DNA of 44,879 bases from Bacteroides ovatus (GTDB lineage Bacteria > Bacteroidota > Bacteroidia > Bacteroidales > Bacteroidaceae), in the NCBI GenBank assembly GCA_030844565.1, contig JAUUNK010000020.1, positions 1 through 44,879 on the forward strand. The letters run 5' to 3'. This document shows positions 33,861-43,269 of this stretch, piece after piece (position 1 is the stretch's first letter; every line of letters starts with the position of its first letter). The notes below the pieces were generated by a model. It worked only from the letters and a program-made list of their open reading frames with translations. It was not told the DNA's origin and made no database searches. The position numbers and the translations under genes were made by a program.

Positions 33861-35078
33861 TTAACCTGTCACATACTCTTGCTGCATCTTCTTCTCTTCT
33901 TTTTCCTTGAGATAAGCCTTGTTGCGGTTGATGAGCTGGCAAAGAGTCTCTACCGAACCGGTGGAGCGGAACTTATCTCCGGGGGTGTGCAAGCAATAAT
34001 CTATCAATCGGTCGATGGTGGAAGTAGCCACGTGCATGCGGGTATCGGAAGAGGCGTAATAGATAAACACCTTTCCGTCTTCATCGGCAATCCATCCGTT
34101 GGAGAACAGCACATTGGATACATCCCCTATTCTTTCTTCGCCTGCCGGGGCAAGCAAGAAACCGCCGGGCTCGGCTATTATCTTAGCAGGGTCTTCGAGA
34201 GAGGTCATGTACAGGTATAATACATAGCGCAACCCGGCAGCGCAGGCACGCACGCCGTGGGCAAGGTGCAGCCATCCTTCAGGGGTCTTGATAGGATGGG
34301 GACCTTCGCCGTTCTTGACTTCCTTGATGGTATGATAATGGCGATAGTTGATAATGGTTTCTTCCTTCACTTCCGCACGGGTAATATCCTCGATAAGCGC
34401 CCAGCCAATGCCGCCACCGTTTCCGGCGTCGATGAAGCTGTCTTGGGGGCGGGTGTAGAGAGCATACTTGCCGTCTACAAACTCGGGATGGAGAACAACG
34501 TTGCGTTGCTGGTGGGCGGAAATCAGGTTGGGCAGGCGTTCCCACGTCTTGAGGTCCTTGGTGCGTACGATACCGGCTTTTGCCACGGCAGAAGACAGGT
34601 CGCCCGGGGCTGCTTGCGGATCGAGGCTTTCACTACAGAAGATGCCGTATATCCAGCCGTCTTCGTGGGCGGTGAGGCGCATATCGTACACATTGGTTTC
34701 ATCAGGGTCTGTGTCGGGCAAGATTATCGGATAATCCCAGAAGCGGAAGTTGTCTATGCCGTTGGGGCTCTCGGCGATGGCAAAGAAAGATTTGCGGTCG
34801 TTGCCTTCCACGCGCACCACCATCAGGTATTTGCCGTTCCATTTGATGGCGCCTGCGTTCAGGGTGGCATTCACTCCCAAGCGCTCCATCAGCCAGGGAT
34901 TGGTCTGGGGATTGAGGTCGTAGCGCCATTCCAACGGGGCGTGTTCGTTGGTCAAAACGGGATATTCATATCTTTCAAAGATTCCGTTGCCCGGCAGGAT
35001 TATTCTGTTGGGGCGGGTTATCAGAGATTCATGCGCTTTCTTTAGAAGGCGCAATCGGTTGCTATACAATTCGTTCAT
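33861..35078 (-). CDS. GH130 family glycoside phosphorylase, probably 4-O-beta-mannosyl-glucose phosphorylase type
   Basis: 405-aa protein with no signal peptide, hence cytoplasmic. GH130 enzymes split beta-mannosides with phosphate to give mannose-1-phosphate. Sequence marks are ERYEYPVLTNEHAPLEWRYDLN, NATLNAGAIKWNGKYLMVVRVEGNDRKSFFAIAES and VYDMRLTAHEDGW. The Asp in VYDMR is residue 132, which lines up with the proton donor Asp131 reported for B. fragilis mannosylglucose phosphorylase (subfamily GH130_1, from memory). C-terminal YYASSDTRMHVATSTIDRLIDY is also typical. Neighbours are a symporter and a GH30 enzyme. Other GH130 subfamilies act on mannosyl-GlcNAc; the N-terminal pattern favours GH130_1. 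Confidence 0.9.
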   Translation of the reverse strand: MNELYSNRLRLLKKAHESLITRPNRIILPGNGIFERYEYPVLTNEHAPLEWRYDLNPQTNPWLMERLGVNATLNAGAIKWNGKYLMVVRVEGNDRKSFFAIAESPNGIDNFRFWDYPIILPDTDPDETNVYDMRLTAHEDGWIYGIFCSESLDPQAAPGDLSSAVAKAGIVRTKDLKTWERLPNLISAHQQRNVVLHPEFVDGKYALYTRPQDSFIDAGNGGGIGWALIEDITRAEVKEETIINYRHYHTIKEVKNGEGPHPIKTPEGWLHLAHGVRACAAGLRYVLYLYMTSLEDPAKIIAEPGGFLLAPAGEERIGDVSNVLFSNGWIADEDGKVFIYYASSDTRMHVATSTIDRLIDYCLHTPGDKFRSTGSVETLCQLINRNKAYLKEKEEKKMQQEYVTG

Positions 35079-35103
35079 GATAATGTGTTTCTTTATAAAA
35101 GTA

Positions 35104-35134
35104 ATTCCGGAGGCAATGGATTAGCATCCGGAAT
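35104..35134 (-). terminator. Hairpin between the Ig-repeat lipoprotein gene and the GH130 gene
   Basis: ATTCCGGA (35104-35111) and TCCGGAAT (35127-35134) form a perfect 8-bp stem with a 15-nt loop in the 87-nt gap. On the minus strand it is followed by TACTTTT. It may be a leaky terminator or a processing/stability element that sets different levels for the two halves of the operon. The GC content of the genes changes at this point. Confidence 0.5.
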
Positions 35135-35165
35135 GGTACTTTATGCTAATAGGGGAATTTGTGTG

Positions 35166-36593
35166 TTAGGTCCATGTTACGATGTAGGAATCTTCATCCT
35201 TGCCTTCTTCACGGAATTTGATCCAATATTTGCCATCGCCGCTTGCATCAATCTGCTCTGTCTTTTCGATGCGCAGGTCGGTGATAGTAATTGCATCTAT
35301 CGCGTTGCCCGAGGCGTCGAGATGGTGGAGCGTAGCGTTGGTCTTGCTGCCTACTTCGCGTCCGCCTTCGAAGGAAACTACGAAGCCCTCTATGATGACG
35401 GTCTTTCCTGATACTTTTTTAGTCTTTCCTACGCTCAGGTATTCGCGTCCTTCTTTGGTATCGAAGATACTTCCGGCAGGAACTCCGAAGTCGCCGTCAA
35501 TAAACCATCTTGCCTTGTAAGTGTCGAAGGGATAGTCCATCCATTTCACTTTGATTTCTATGGACATGCCGAAGATATTATCGGTAAAAGTGACTGTCTG
35601 GTTAATAGCGCTTTCTTTGCCGCTTATAATCAACTTGGTATTATCGGCAGCAACACTGCCTTCTATCGCCTTGCTGCTGGTTTCAATCGAATAGTCTCCG
35701 CTACCACCCAATATGGCTATTTCCTGATCTTCGCCAATCCACAGTTTGTCGATGACAGTGGTTTCCAAAGACGGGCCCACTCTTACTTTGATGGTTGCAG
35801 TTGCCGTCAATCCCATCTTGTCCGTAACGGTGATGTTAGCCTCGCCTTCGGCGTGTCCTGTCACGCTAACGGTATTCTCGATAATCTCGGCAGTTGCGAC
35901 AGCTTCGTTGTCACTGGCAACTTTGTATTCGCCGTTACCCGAAAGAATGTCGAGGGTGGAAGTTTCGCCAATTCCCCAGATTCTTCCTGATACATCTTCC
36001 AATTCGAGCATGCCATCCGCAACGGTTACTTTCACGGTTGCTTTTTTGCCGTCGGCATCGGTCACTGTTATATCGGCTATACCTACGGTCAAAGCTGTAA
36101 TCTGTACTTTATCCTCTGTGGTCAGTTCAGCAGCTGCCACTTCCGGCAGGCTGCTTTCTACCTGGTAGCCTCCATTTCCGCTCATGATACTCACCACTTG
36201 CGGAGCAGTTACATCTTTAATCATTATCAACTCCGACTTATCCAGTTTCAGGTCGAAATCTTCTTTCACCTTCAAGGTGATGACGGTGGAGTGCTTGGTC
36301 CAGTCCATAACGGTGGCAGTGGTAGAACCGTTTTTAATACCTGTAAAGGTGATGTGAGTTCCCTCGAGACTCGCTGTGGCGATGTTCTCGTCTGCTACTG
36401 TTATTTTATAGTTTCCATTGCCGTTCAGGATATTCACCTCGGCTGTGGGAGTGTCGCTATCGGCTTGGATAAAGACCTCGTTCTTGTCTACAGTGATTTC
36501 ACTATATGACGGAACATCATCATCCGAGCAACCGAATGCCAGTATGGCGGAGCTAAACAAAGCTCCTACCATATATAGTATATTATTTTTCAT
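35166..36593 (-). CDS. Lipoprotein with four Ig-like repeats, probable surface glycan-binding protein
   Basis: 475-aa lipoprotein. The ATG at 36593 gives MKNNILYMVGALFSSAILAFGC with the lipobox Cys at about residue 22; an ATG two codons upstream (36599) is equally possible. Four Ig-like (Big-type) domains follow, each with a sequence of the type V-x-I-L-x-G-N-G-x-Y: NILNGNGNYKI, SIMSGNGGYQV, DILSGNGEYKV and AILGGSGDYSI. The last about 130 residues (MDYPFDTYKARWFIDGD...SYIVTWT) have no repeat and may be the ligand-binding module. It follows the GH30 gene in the operon, the usual place for a surface glycan-binding protein. No catalytic motif seen. Confidence 0.8.
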   Translation of the reverse strand: MKNNILYMVGALFSSAILAFGCSDDDVPSYSEITVDKNEVFIQADSDTPTAEVNILNGNGNYKITVADENIATASLEGTHITFTGIKNGSTTATVMDWTKHSTVITLKVKEDFDLKLDKSELIMIKDVTAPQVVSIMSGNGGYQVESSLPEVAAAELTTEDKVQITALTVGIADITVTDADGKKATVKVTVADGMLELEDVSGRIWGIGETSTLDILSGNGEYKVASDNEAVATAEIIENTVSVTGHAEGEANITVTDKMGLTATATIKVRVGPSLETTVIDKLWIGEDQEIAILGGSGDYSIETSSKAIEGSVAADNTKLIISGKESAINQTVTFTDNIFGMSIEIKVKWMDYPFDTYKARWFIDGDFGVPAGSIFDTKEGREYLSVGKTKKVSGKTVIIEGFVVSFEGGREVGSKTNATLHHLDASGNAIDAITITDLRIEKTEQIDASGDGKYWIKFREEGKDEDSYIVTWT

Positions 36594-36637
36594 CAGCATC
36601 TGTTTGTTTTAGTATTCTACTGTCTGATTGCACCTTC

Positions 36638-38197
36638 TTATTTGAATCTTCCCGTAATGGTTACTACGCTATACTTGGGCACAGTCACCGCGCGCTTGCC
36701 ACTCAAAGAAGGATTTATCTTCTTGCGCAACCATTTCACGCTAGCATTGGAAGTATAAGAAACCATGCTCTCGAATTCTTTGCCATCAATCTCTACTAAG
36801 GTATCGAAAGCCTTGGTCTTAGAATTATTCACCAAGACAATGGTGTAAGTGTTATCCTTGATATAAGCGGAAGCAGTGAAGTCTTTCGGAATCTTGTTGC
36901 CGCTGCTGGAAATCTTTTCTACATCTACCCGACGTGAGTCGCGCTGGATGTATCTGGAGAACTGTCCAATAGAATAGTAACGGTCTACACGATAGTATGA
37001 ACGGCTAATGGGCCATCCGATGGTCTGAATCAAGTTTTCTCCAGTGGTGCTACACTGACGTGCGCCTGCCCACCATACAACTGCACTGGTATGTGCATTC
37101 ATCAGATAACTTTGATAGTTCTGCGCCCACTTCATGGCGTCGTCCCATGTTTCGTTACGAGTCTTGTCGTCGCATGTTTCCGTTTGCCATACGTGGATTC
37201 CCTTCTCTTCGGCAGCAGTCATCGGCTTGATGTTTGCAGGAACGGTAGAATAACCATGTCCGGCAGCTACAATATCATCTTCCACCAATTCAGGCTTGTA
37301 TTCCAATGAGTTCTTCACCCATGTGATAGAAGGGTCCCACCAAGGCAGCTCTCCATAAACAATCTTAGTATCCTGCATGCCTTGCCTGTTGAGTTCGGGA
37401 CGCAAATAATCGTGCACAAAGTCTGCCATTTGCTGATAAGTCCATTGGCAACCGGACCATCCTCCCATTGCCTGGTCCGGTTCATTCCAACCGGAGATTC
37501 CATAGACATTGATGCCGAATTTGTTCTTAAAGGTCTTGCCGAACTCCGTAAGCCAGCGTGCATATATCTCGCTATGTTCGCTGTTGAAGAATCCACCACC
37601 CAAACTGGGTTCTTCGCCCTCATCAAAGCTTTTCCAGATGACGGGGGGAGTCCATACAGAGAAGAAATAGTAAATGTCCTTAATCTTTTTCTTGCATAGG
37701 TAGTCGATAATCCACAATTGGGCATATTGCTTTTGTCTGCCACCTGATTCTCCGTTCCACACTTCACTATAGAGTGCTTCGATTTCTGGAGAGTCTGCCG
37801 CCATATGATAATTGTCATTCTCGAGGAAGTTGAAGTTACCGTTAGCGTCTACGGAAGAGGCAGTGATTTCTCCACGATAGATGTTGAATCGAAGCCCTTC
37901 TTCACCATAGAGGTCGTTCATGATTTGGTCGCGCTGCGTACATTGATAAACAGCCTCCGCCCATCCAAAGCAGCAACCGAACCCGTCGATAGTCTGATGT
38001 TCGTGCCCGTCGCCCATTTGTACTTTGAGGACCGATTCTGTAGTAGGTTCTGTGGAGTAACCATCATCTTCGTCCGAGTTTTCCACGGGGTCCGGAATGT
38101 ATACGTCGTCATGACTCAGGCTGCCATCATCACAAGCAGTGATACCTCCAAGCAGTAAAGAGAGCGACGTGCAAAATAATAGATATATCTTTTTCAT
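36638..38197 (-). CDS. GH30-family glycoside hydrolase, surface lipoprotein
   Basis: 519-aa enzyme. Signal peptide with the lipobox Cys at residue 22 (LLGGITAC), followed by an acidic linker (PVENSDEDDG) that suggests surface export. The catalytic barrel runs from about 55 to 420, with the acid/base Glu239 in GISGWNEPDQ and the nucleophile Glu340 in HVWQTETCDD, both intact; IDGFGCCFGWAEA and VWTPPVIWKS are other GH30 marks. A beta-sandwich closes the protein (about 425-519). GH30 members include beta-1,6-glucanases, glucosylceramidase-like enzymes and xylanases, so the substrate is not set by family. It lies between SusD and a surface binding protein, so it probably makes the first cut in the polymer. 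Confidence 0.9.
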   Translation of the reverse strand: MKKIYLLFCTSLSLLLGGITACDDGSLSHDDVYIPDPVENSDEDDGYSTEPTTESVLKVQMGDGHEHQTIDGFGCCFGWAEAVYQCTQRDQIMNDLYGEEGLRFNIYRGEITASSVDANGNFNFLENDNYHMAADSPEIEALYSEVWNGESGGRQKQYAQLWIIDYLCKKKIKDIYYFFSVWTPPVIWKSFDEGEEPSLGGGFFNSEHSEIYARWLTEFGKTFKNKFGINVYGISGWNEPDQAMGGWSGCQWTYQQMADFVHDYLRPELNRQGMQDTKIVYGELPWWDPSITWVKNSLEYKPELVEDDIVAAGHGYSTVPANIKPMTAAEEKGIHVWQTETCDDKTRNETWDDAMKWAQNYQSYLMNAHTSAVVWWAGARQCSTTGENLIQTIGWPISRSYYRVDRYYSIGQFSRYIQRDSRRVDVEKISSSGNKIPKDFTASAYIKDNTYTIVLVNNSKTKAFDTLVEIDGKEFESMVSYTSNASVKWLRKKINPSLSGKRAVTVPKYSVVTITGRFK

Positions 38198-38222
38198 AAA
38201 TTCGTTTTTATAGTATTCTTAG

Positions 38223-39968
38223 TTATTTCCATAATTTGTTCTGTTCCATAGCCGAGTTGTTGTTCAATTCGCCAGACGGAATCGGATAATATTTATATTT
38301 CTCTTTGAAGTTGGACGCACCTTGCTTGTCGTTTTCCTTCAATATCATTTGTATCTGAGGTGTGGTGTACCAACGCTTCAGGTCGTCGAAACGGTGTCCT
38401 TCACCAAAGAACTCGAGTAGGCATTGATGCTCTACTTCTTTCATCAAATCCACTTGTGCAAAAGTCTTTTGAGGCAGACCGGCTCTCTGGCGAACTTCGT
38501 TGAGTGCCCAGTTGGCCTGGGTGGCATCTCCCTCTTTAGCACACGCTTCGGCATAGAGCAAAAGAACTTCAGAGAAACGCATCACACGCACGTTATTGGA
38601 CTTGCCTTCTTTGTTACCCATGTTGTCGGCATTTCTGGACTTAACATAGTAAGCGGTATACTTCTTCAGAAGGAACTTACCGTTTTGTGCACCGGTAGCC
38701 TGACTGACAATGAAGACGGGAGCACCGCCTGCCATCTTGGAGGCATTGCCGTTCCATAAATCATCCATGGTAAAGATGCCGCCATAGAACTTCCCATCAT
38801 ACCATCCATTATCTTCGGATACCCAGTCGCCATATTCGCTGGGAGTGAAGAAGAGGCTGGCATAGATTCGCTTATCATACTTGGAATCGGGTTCAGCCGC
38901 CATATCGGGATTGGGTTTCCAGTTTCCGTTTTCATCCTGGATAGTAGGACGTGAGCCGCGTGTTTCTTTCAGGAACTCGCTGACAGCGAAAGACGAAGGC
39001 ATCAGCTTTGCCCATCCGCCAGATACAGCCGGACCGATAAATTGTGCCATGGAGCTACCGAGGTTAATGCCGCTTTCGTTACCCCACGTCAGGTCACCAT
39101 CGCTACTATATTGCAGTTCGAATACAGATTCTGCATTGTTCTCTTTAGCAGTAGTGAAATTGTCAGCAAAGTTTTCCATCAACTGGTAGCGTTTGCCCGA
39201 AGTCCCGTAAGGGCTGTAAGAAGTATCAATTAATTCTTTCAACACGCTTTTGGCATCGGCATACTTATGCTGAGTGGCATACACTTTTCCAAGTATAGCC
39301 TGCGCTGTACCTTTCTCTATGCGTCCTTTTTGTTCAGCAGGACGGTTTTCGGGCAGGTTGCATTGGTCGATAGCCGTCAGAAGGTCGGTTTCTACCTGTG
39401 CCCAGATGGCTGCTTCGGGAGCCGCCGCTTTATTAGGCTCGTCTTCGTTGGACGGTATCAACCGCAAGGGAACTGCGCCATAGTTATTCACTAAGAGGAA
39501 ATATTGATAGGCTCTCAGCACAAGGGCTTCACCTTTTATCATGGCACGGTCGCTCTCGGTAATTGACGGCACTTGGTCGATGTATCTCAACACAATGTTG
39601 GCACGCTGAATGCCGGCGTAGAGGGCACCATAAGGGTCGTTTCCTGTGGTGGCAGAGTTTTGGAAATTTGCAATGTCCCACATGCTGGCTTCCTCATTGA
39701 GGATAGTAAAAATATCGTCGCCCCGGCTATTGAGGTTCAACCATCCATCGAAGGCACCGTAGTAACCGTTCATCTGGTATTTGATAGGCGAATAAGCCGC
39801 TGCCAGAGCACTTTCGGCATCTGCCTTGTCACGCCAGAAATTCTCGTTAGTGAAGTGATTCGGGTCTTTCAGATCCAGGAAATGGGATTCGTTACATGAT
39901 GTCAGCGCTCCTGACAAGAAGACTGACACGAACATATATGATAGCCAATTCTTTTTCATAAATTTCAT
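38223..39968 (-). CDS. SusD/RagB-family nutrient-binding lipoprotein
   Basis: 581-aa lipoprotein. The lipobox Cys is at about residue 25 (LSGALTSC). SusD marks: GEALVLRAYQYFLLVNNYGAVPLRL, RFSEVLLLYAEACAKEGD, VRQRAGLPQ, HQCLLEFFGEGHRFDDLKRW and the end YYPIPSGELNNN. A start three codons further in (MKKNWLSYM, 39959) is also plausible. It lies 26 nt after the SusC gene and 25 nt before the GH30 gene. It probably binds the glycan cut by GH30. Confidence 0.94.
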   Translation of the reverse strand: MKFMKKNWLSYMFVSVFLSGALTSCNESHFLDLKDPNHFTNENFWRDKADAESALAAAYSPIKYQMNGYYGAFDGWLNLNSRGDDIFTILNEEASMWDIANFQNSATTGNDPYGALYAGIQRANIVLRYIDQVPSITESDRAMIKGEALVLRAYQYFLLVNNYGAVPLRLIPSNEDEPNKAAAPEAAIWAQVETDLLTAIDQCNLPENRPAEQKGRIEKGTAQAILGKVYATQHKYADAKSVLKELIDTSYSPYGTSGKRYQLMENFADNFTTAKENNAESVFELQYSSDGDLTWGNESGINLGSSMAQFIGPAVSGGWAKLMPSSFAVSEFLKETRGSRPTIQDENGNWKPNPDMAAEPDSKYDKRIYASLFFTPSEYGDWVSEDNGWYDGKFYGGIFTMDDLWNGNASKMAGGAPVFIVSQATGAQNGKFLLKKYTAYYVKSRNADNMGNKEGKSNNVRVMRFSEVLLLYAEACAKEGDATQANWALNEVRQRAGLPQKTFAQVDLMKEVEHQCLLEFFGEGHRFDDLKRWYTTPQIQMILKENDKQGASNFKEKYKYYPIPSGELNNNSAMEQNKLWK

Positions 39969-39994
39969 TTTTCTACGTATTAATCTAAGTGTAA

Positions 39995-42900
39995 TTATAA
40001 GCTAACCTGAATACCAAAAGAGAAAGTGCGCGGAACGGGATAACGTCCTTGGTCGATTCCTCTGGAGAAGACGTCGTAGCTGACACCTGCCGATGAGCTT
40101 TCACCCAGATCGGGCGTATAGCCAGAATATTTAGTCAAAGTAAACAGGTTCTCCATAGATACATACAGCCTCAGATTCTGAATCATTGCTTTCTGCACCC
40201 ATTGTTTAGGGAAAGTGTAACCGATGTCCAGCGTCTTGAGCCGAACAAAAGAACCGTCTTCGAGCCATCTGTCAGTATAAGCCAGTTTATTGTCCGTACC
40301 ATCTGTTTTAGAGAAGCGGGGCATGTCGGTATTGGGGTTATCCGGTCTCCAGGAGTTGGCCACCGTTGTGCTCAGGTTACCGTTGCTCGAACCGGATTCA
40401 AGGCAATAGCGCGGATAGTTATAAATCTTATTACCAGCCATACCGTCGAAGAAGAGGTTGATGTCGAAGTTGTTCCAGTCTCCACCAAGTCTCAAGCCGT
40501 AAGTGAAGTTGGGTAGCGGGCTGCCTACGTCATGCTGGTCGTCGGTATCGATGACGCCGTCGCCATTCCAATCTTTGTAGCGTACATCGCCTATCTGTGC
40601 ACCCGGCTGAATCATTTCGCCTTTCTTATTTCTATAGCTCTCTATCTCTTCCATGCTGCGGAAGATACCGTCTGTCTCTATCAGGTTGAAGTAGGACATG
40701 GAGTGTCCTTTCTTGAACATGTTGATACCGCGACCGCCTGCGCCGTGAGCTGAGTATCCGGATATAGACATGCTCCGTCCTCCGGCGGTAATCTTAGTCA
40801 CCTGATTGCTGGCTGTGCTGAGGTTAGCTCCTACGTAATAGTTGATTTTATCACCGATGGAGCTGCGCCATGTTGCCGAGACTTCGATACCCTTGTTCTG
40901 TACCTGTCCGGCATTCTCGATACGAAGTCCGCTGATACCGCTAGAGGCTGCATAAGGTATAGGCAACAACACGTTATTCGTATTCTTGATGTAAGCGTCG
41001 GCAGTCAGCGCAAGTCTTCCGTTGAGTAAAGTAACATCCAAACCGACATTATAGGTTTCTGTATTTTCCCATGTCAGGTTCTGGGGAGATACGGCATTTA
41101 CAAACGGCAGTTTACCAAACCAAATGTTACCGCCTTGCAAATAGTTCATGCCATCGGATACCACACTTAACGTAGGATAAAAGCTATCCATTTCCTGATT
41201 ACCCAACTTACCGTAACTGAGACGCAGCTTTACTTGGTCGAAGATGCTTTCCAGTGGTTTGAAGAATTTCTCACGGTTGATGTTCCAACCTATGGAAACA
41301 GAGGGGAAGCTACCGTATCGATGTCCTTGCATAAAGCGTGAAGAACCATCGCGACGGATAGAAGCAGAGAACAAATAACGGTCGTCGTATGAATACATCA
41401 CACGTCCGAAGAGAGAAACCAATGCTTGCTCGTAGATGGCGCTACTGGATTTCATCGTAGTGACATTGCCAGTCATCGTATCGATAAACTCGGGTAGGTC
41501 GGAGTTACTTCCCTTCTGGTAATAGTGTTTATCTTTCTGTGCCGAATAACCCACCATGGCAGAAACAGTGTGTTTACCGAAAGTACGGTCATAGTTCAAC
41601 GTATTTTCAAGTACCCAAGAGTCAAAAGTAGAGGAGTTTTCGCTCAAGTCGGGAGCTTCGTTTATACCAAAAGTTCCTAAGTCGTATACATTGGTATAAG
41701 TACGATCCTTCGTACGGTTTCTTCTCAGGCCGAGATTAAGCTTGTATTTCAAGCCATTGATGATTTCCGCCTGCAAGTATGCATTGAGGAAGATTTGGGT
41801 ATCTTCGCTCGATATATCCATGATTTCAGAATAAGCCAAAGGATTGGGCAGGTTAATATCGGCAGAGGTTCCCCATCCGCTGGAGTTGGTAGGGTCGAAT
41901 ACAGGCACTACAGTGGGGAAGCGGAGGATTCCGTTCATGGTATCCTGGTCTGTACCGCCCTTGCCTTGTGCCAGGCGTACAATCAAAGATTCGCCTACAG
42001 TCACACGATTATTCAGGAAAGAGAAATCGCTTTTCAAACGAAGGTTATAGGATTCGTGGCTAGTGTTGCGCAAGATACCGTCTTTGTTCAAATAGCCTCC
42101 CGAAGCGCTGAAAGTGGCATTCTGGGAACCGCCGGAGATGGTTGCGTTGGCTTTGTACACCATGGCTGTGTTCAGCATGATGTCTTGCCAGTCTGTTCCT
42201 TCACCGATAAACGGCGTAGCGTCTGCTTCAGCTCCATAGCCATCGCCCGCCAACCCGTAGTAGCGCGCAAAGCGGCTATATTCTTCACCATTCAATACAT
42301 TCAGTTTCTTCGGATTCTGTTGTATTCCCGTAAACACATTCACATCCACTTTGGTAGGCATTTCTTTGCGTCCGCCTTTGGTAGTGATAAGCACTACACC
42401 TCCTGCAGCACGCGAACCGTAGATGGCAGCGGCAGCAGCGTCTTTTAACACTTCGATGGATTGTATATCGTTAGGGTCTATCATATTAATATCTCCGAAT
42501 GCGCCGTCAACCACATATAGCGGTGCATTGTTGGACAAAGAACTGATGCCACGCACGTTGATAGTCATTCCTTCATTGGGGCTACCACTGGAACTCATTA
42601 CCGTCACTCCGGCAATCTTACCTTGCAAAGCGGCAGCGGCAGTAGTAGTCACATCTCCTTTCAACTCTTTGGCTCCCACGGAGCTTACGGCTCCCGAGAG
42701 GTGGCTCTTCTTCACTGTACCATAACCGATAACAACCACCTGGTCCAATGCCACGTTGTCTTCTTCCAATGCTACATTTATAGGAGAATTAGAAGATACT
42801 TGCTTCTCCACTGTTTTCATACCCACAGTAGAAAAGACTATGACGTCACCTTTCTTTGCCTGAATTGTATAATGACCCTCCATATCCGAAATAGTTCCGG

Positions 42901-43048
42901 AGGTTGTCCCCTTCACCTGGATAGTGACTCCCGGCAGTGGATCTTTTGTCGAGGCCTCCGTTACTGTACCCGCCACTTTTATTTCCTGGGCAAAGCCGGA
43001 AAGGGCAAGAAGGCATAAGAAAAAGAATAAATAGAATCTTTTTTTCAT
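39995..43048 (-). CDS. SusC/RagA-family TonB-dependent transporter
   Basis: 1017-aa transporter. Signal peptide MKKRFYLFFFLCLLALSGFAQ; carboxypeptidase-regulatory-like domain at about 24-100 (VAGTVTEASTKDPLPGVTIQVKG...TISDMEGHYTI); TonB-box region LDQVVVIGYGTVKK; plug at about 115-225 (INVRGISSLSNNAPLYVVDGA, IEVLKDAAAAAIYGSRAAGG); barrel to the end. The last residues FGIQVSL end in Leu where the other SusC proteins here end in Phe. No STN domain, so it is not a sigma/anti-sigma-type receptor. The 221-nt gap to the upstream DUF4925-like gene holds a hairpin but no promoter that I can support, so it may be read through from the promoter near 44652. Confidence 0.95.
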   Translation of the reverse strand: MKKRFYLFFFLCLLALSGFAQEIKVAGTVTEASTKDPLPGVTIQVKGTTSGTISDMEGHYTIQAKKGDVIVFSTVGMKTVEKQVSSNSPINVALEEDNVALDQVVVIGYGTVKKSHLSGAVSSVGAKELKGDVTTTAAAALQGKIAGVTVMSSSGSPNEGMTINVRGISSLSNNAPLYVVDGAFGDINMIDPNDIQSIEVLKDAAAAAIYGSRAAGGVVLITTKGGRKEMPTKVDVNVFTGIQQNPKKLNVLNGEEYSRFARYYGLAGDGYGAEADATPFIGEGTDWQDIMLNTAMVYKANATISGGSQNATFSASGGYLNKDGILRNTSHESYNLRLKSDFSFLNNRVTVGESLIVRLAQGKGGTDQDTMNGILRFPTVVPVFDPTNSSGWGTSADINLPNPLAYSEIMDISSEDTQIFLNAYLQAEIINGLKYKLNLGLRRNRTKDRTYTNVYDLGTFGINEAPDLSENSSTFDSWVLENTLNYDRTFGKHTVSAMVGYSAQKDKHYYQKGSNSDLPEFIDTMTGNVTTMKSSSAIYEQALVSLFGRVMYSYDDRYLFSASIRRDGSSRFMQGHRYGSFPSVSIGWNINREKFFKPLESIFDQVKLRLSYGKLGNQEMDSFYPTLSVVSDGMNYLQGGNIWFGKLPFVNAVSPQNLTWENTETYNVGLDVTLLNGRLALTADAYIKNTNNVLLPIPYAASSGISGLRIENAGQVQNKGIEVSATWRSSIGDKINYYVGANLSTASNQVTKITAGGRSMSISGYSAHGAGGRGINMFKKGHSMSYFNLIETDGIFRSMEEIESYRNKKGEMIQPGAQIGDVRYKDWNGDGVIDTDDQHDVGSPLPNFTYGLRLGGDWNNFDINLFFDGMAGNKIYNYPRYCLESGSSNGNLSTTVANSWRPDNPNTDMPRFSKTDGTDNKLAYTDRWLEDGSFVRLKTLDIGYTFPKQWVQKAMIQNLRLYVSMENLFTLTKYSGYTPDLGESSSAGVSYDVFSRGIDQGRYPVPRTFSFGIQVSL

Positions 43049-43162
43049 AATACTTGTGTGTTAAACATATATTGTTTTAGGAGATTTCCATAGAAACTTG
43101 CACTAACCTCCCCTCCATGGCTCTCACGCAAGCCGTGGCAGAAGAAATGCTATTCGGAGTAG

Positions 43163-43196
43163 GCGGAAGAGAAGCCTATTGTTTTCTTCTCTCCGC
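43163..43196. other. Intercistronic hairpin between the DUF4925-like gene and SusC
   Basis: GCGGAAGAGAAG (43163-43174) can pair with CTTCTCTCCGC (43186-43196) with one bulged base. It has no T run on the minus strand, so it is more likely an mRNA stability or processing element than a terminator. The rest of the 221-nt gap (43049-43269) shows nothing else clear. Confidence 0.4.
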
Positions 43197-43269
43197 TTTT
43201 ACTCTTACACTAAAAATACTGTTTGTAGCGTTTCCCGAAAACTCCCTCTTTTGTTTTACTAGTTTTGCA

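Noticed and set aside
43260..43267. TAGTTTTG on the plus strand as a promoter for an antisense RNA
   Set aside because: No TTTG or TTG lies 19-21 bp upstream, and no conserved structure follows; not enough support.
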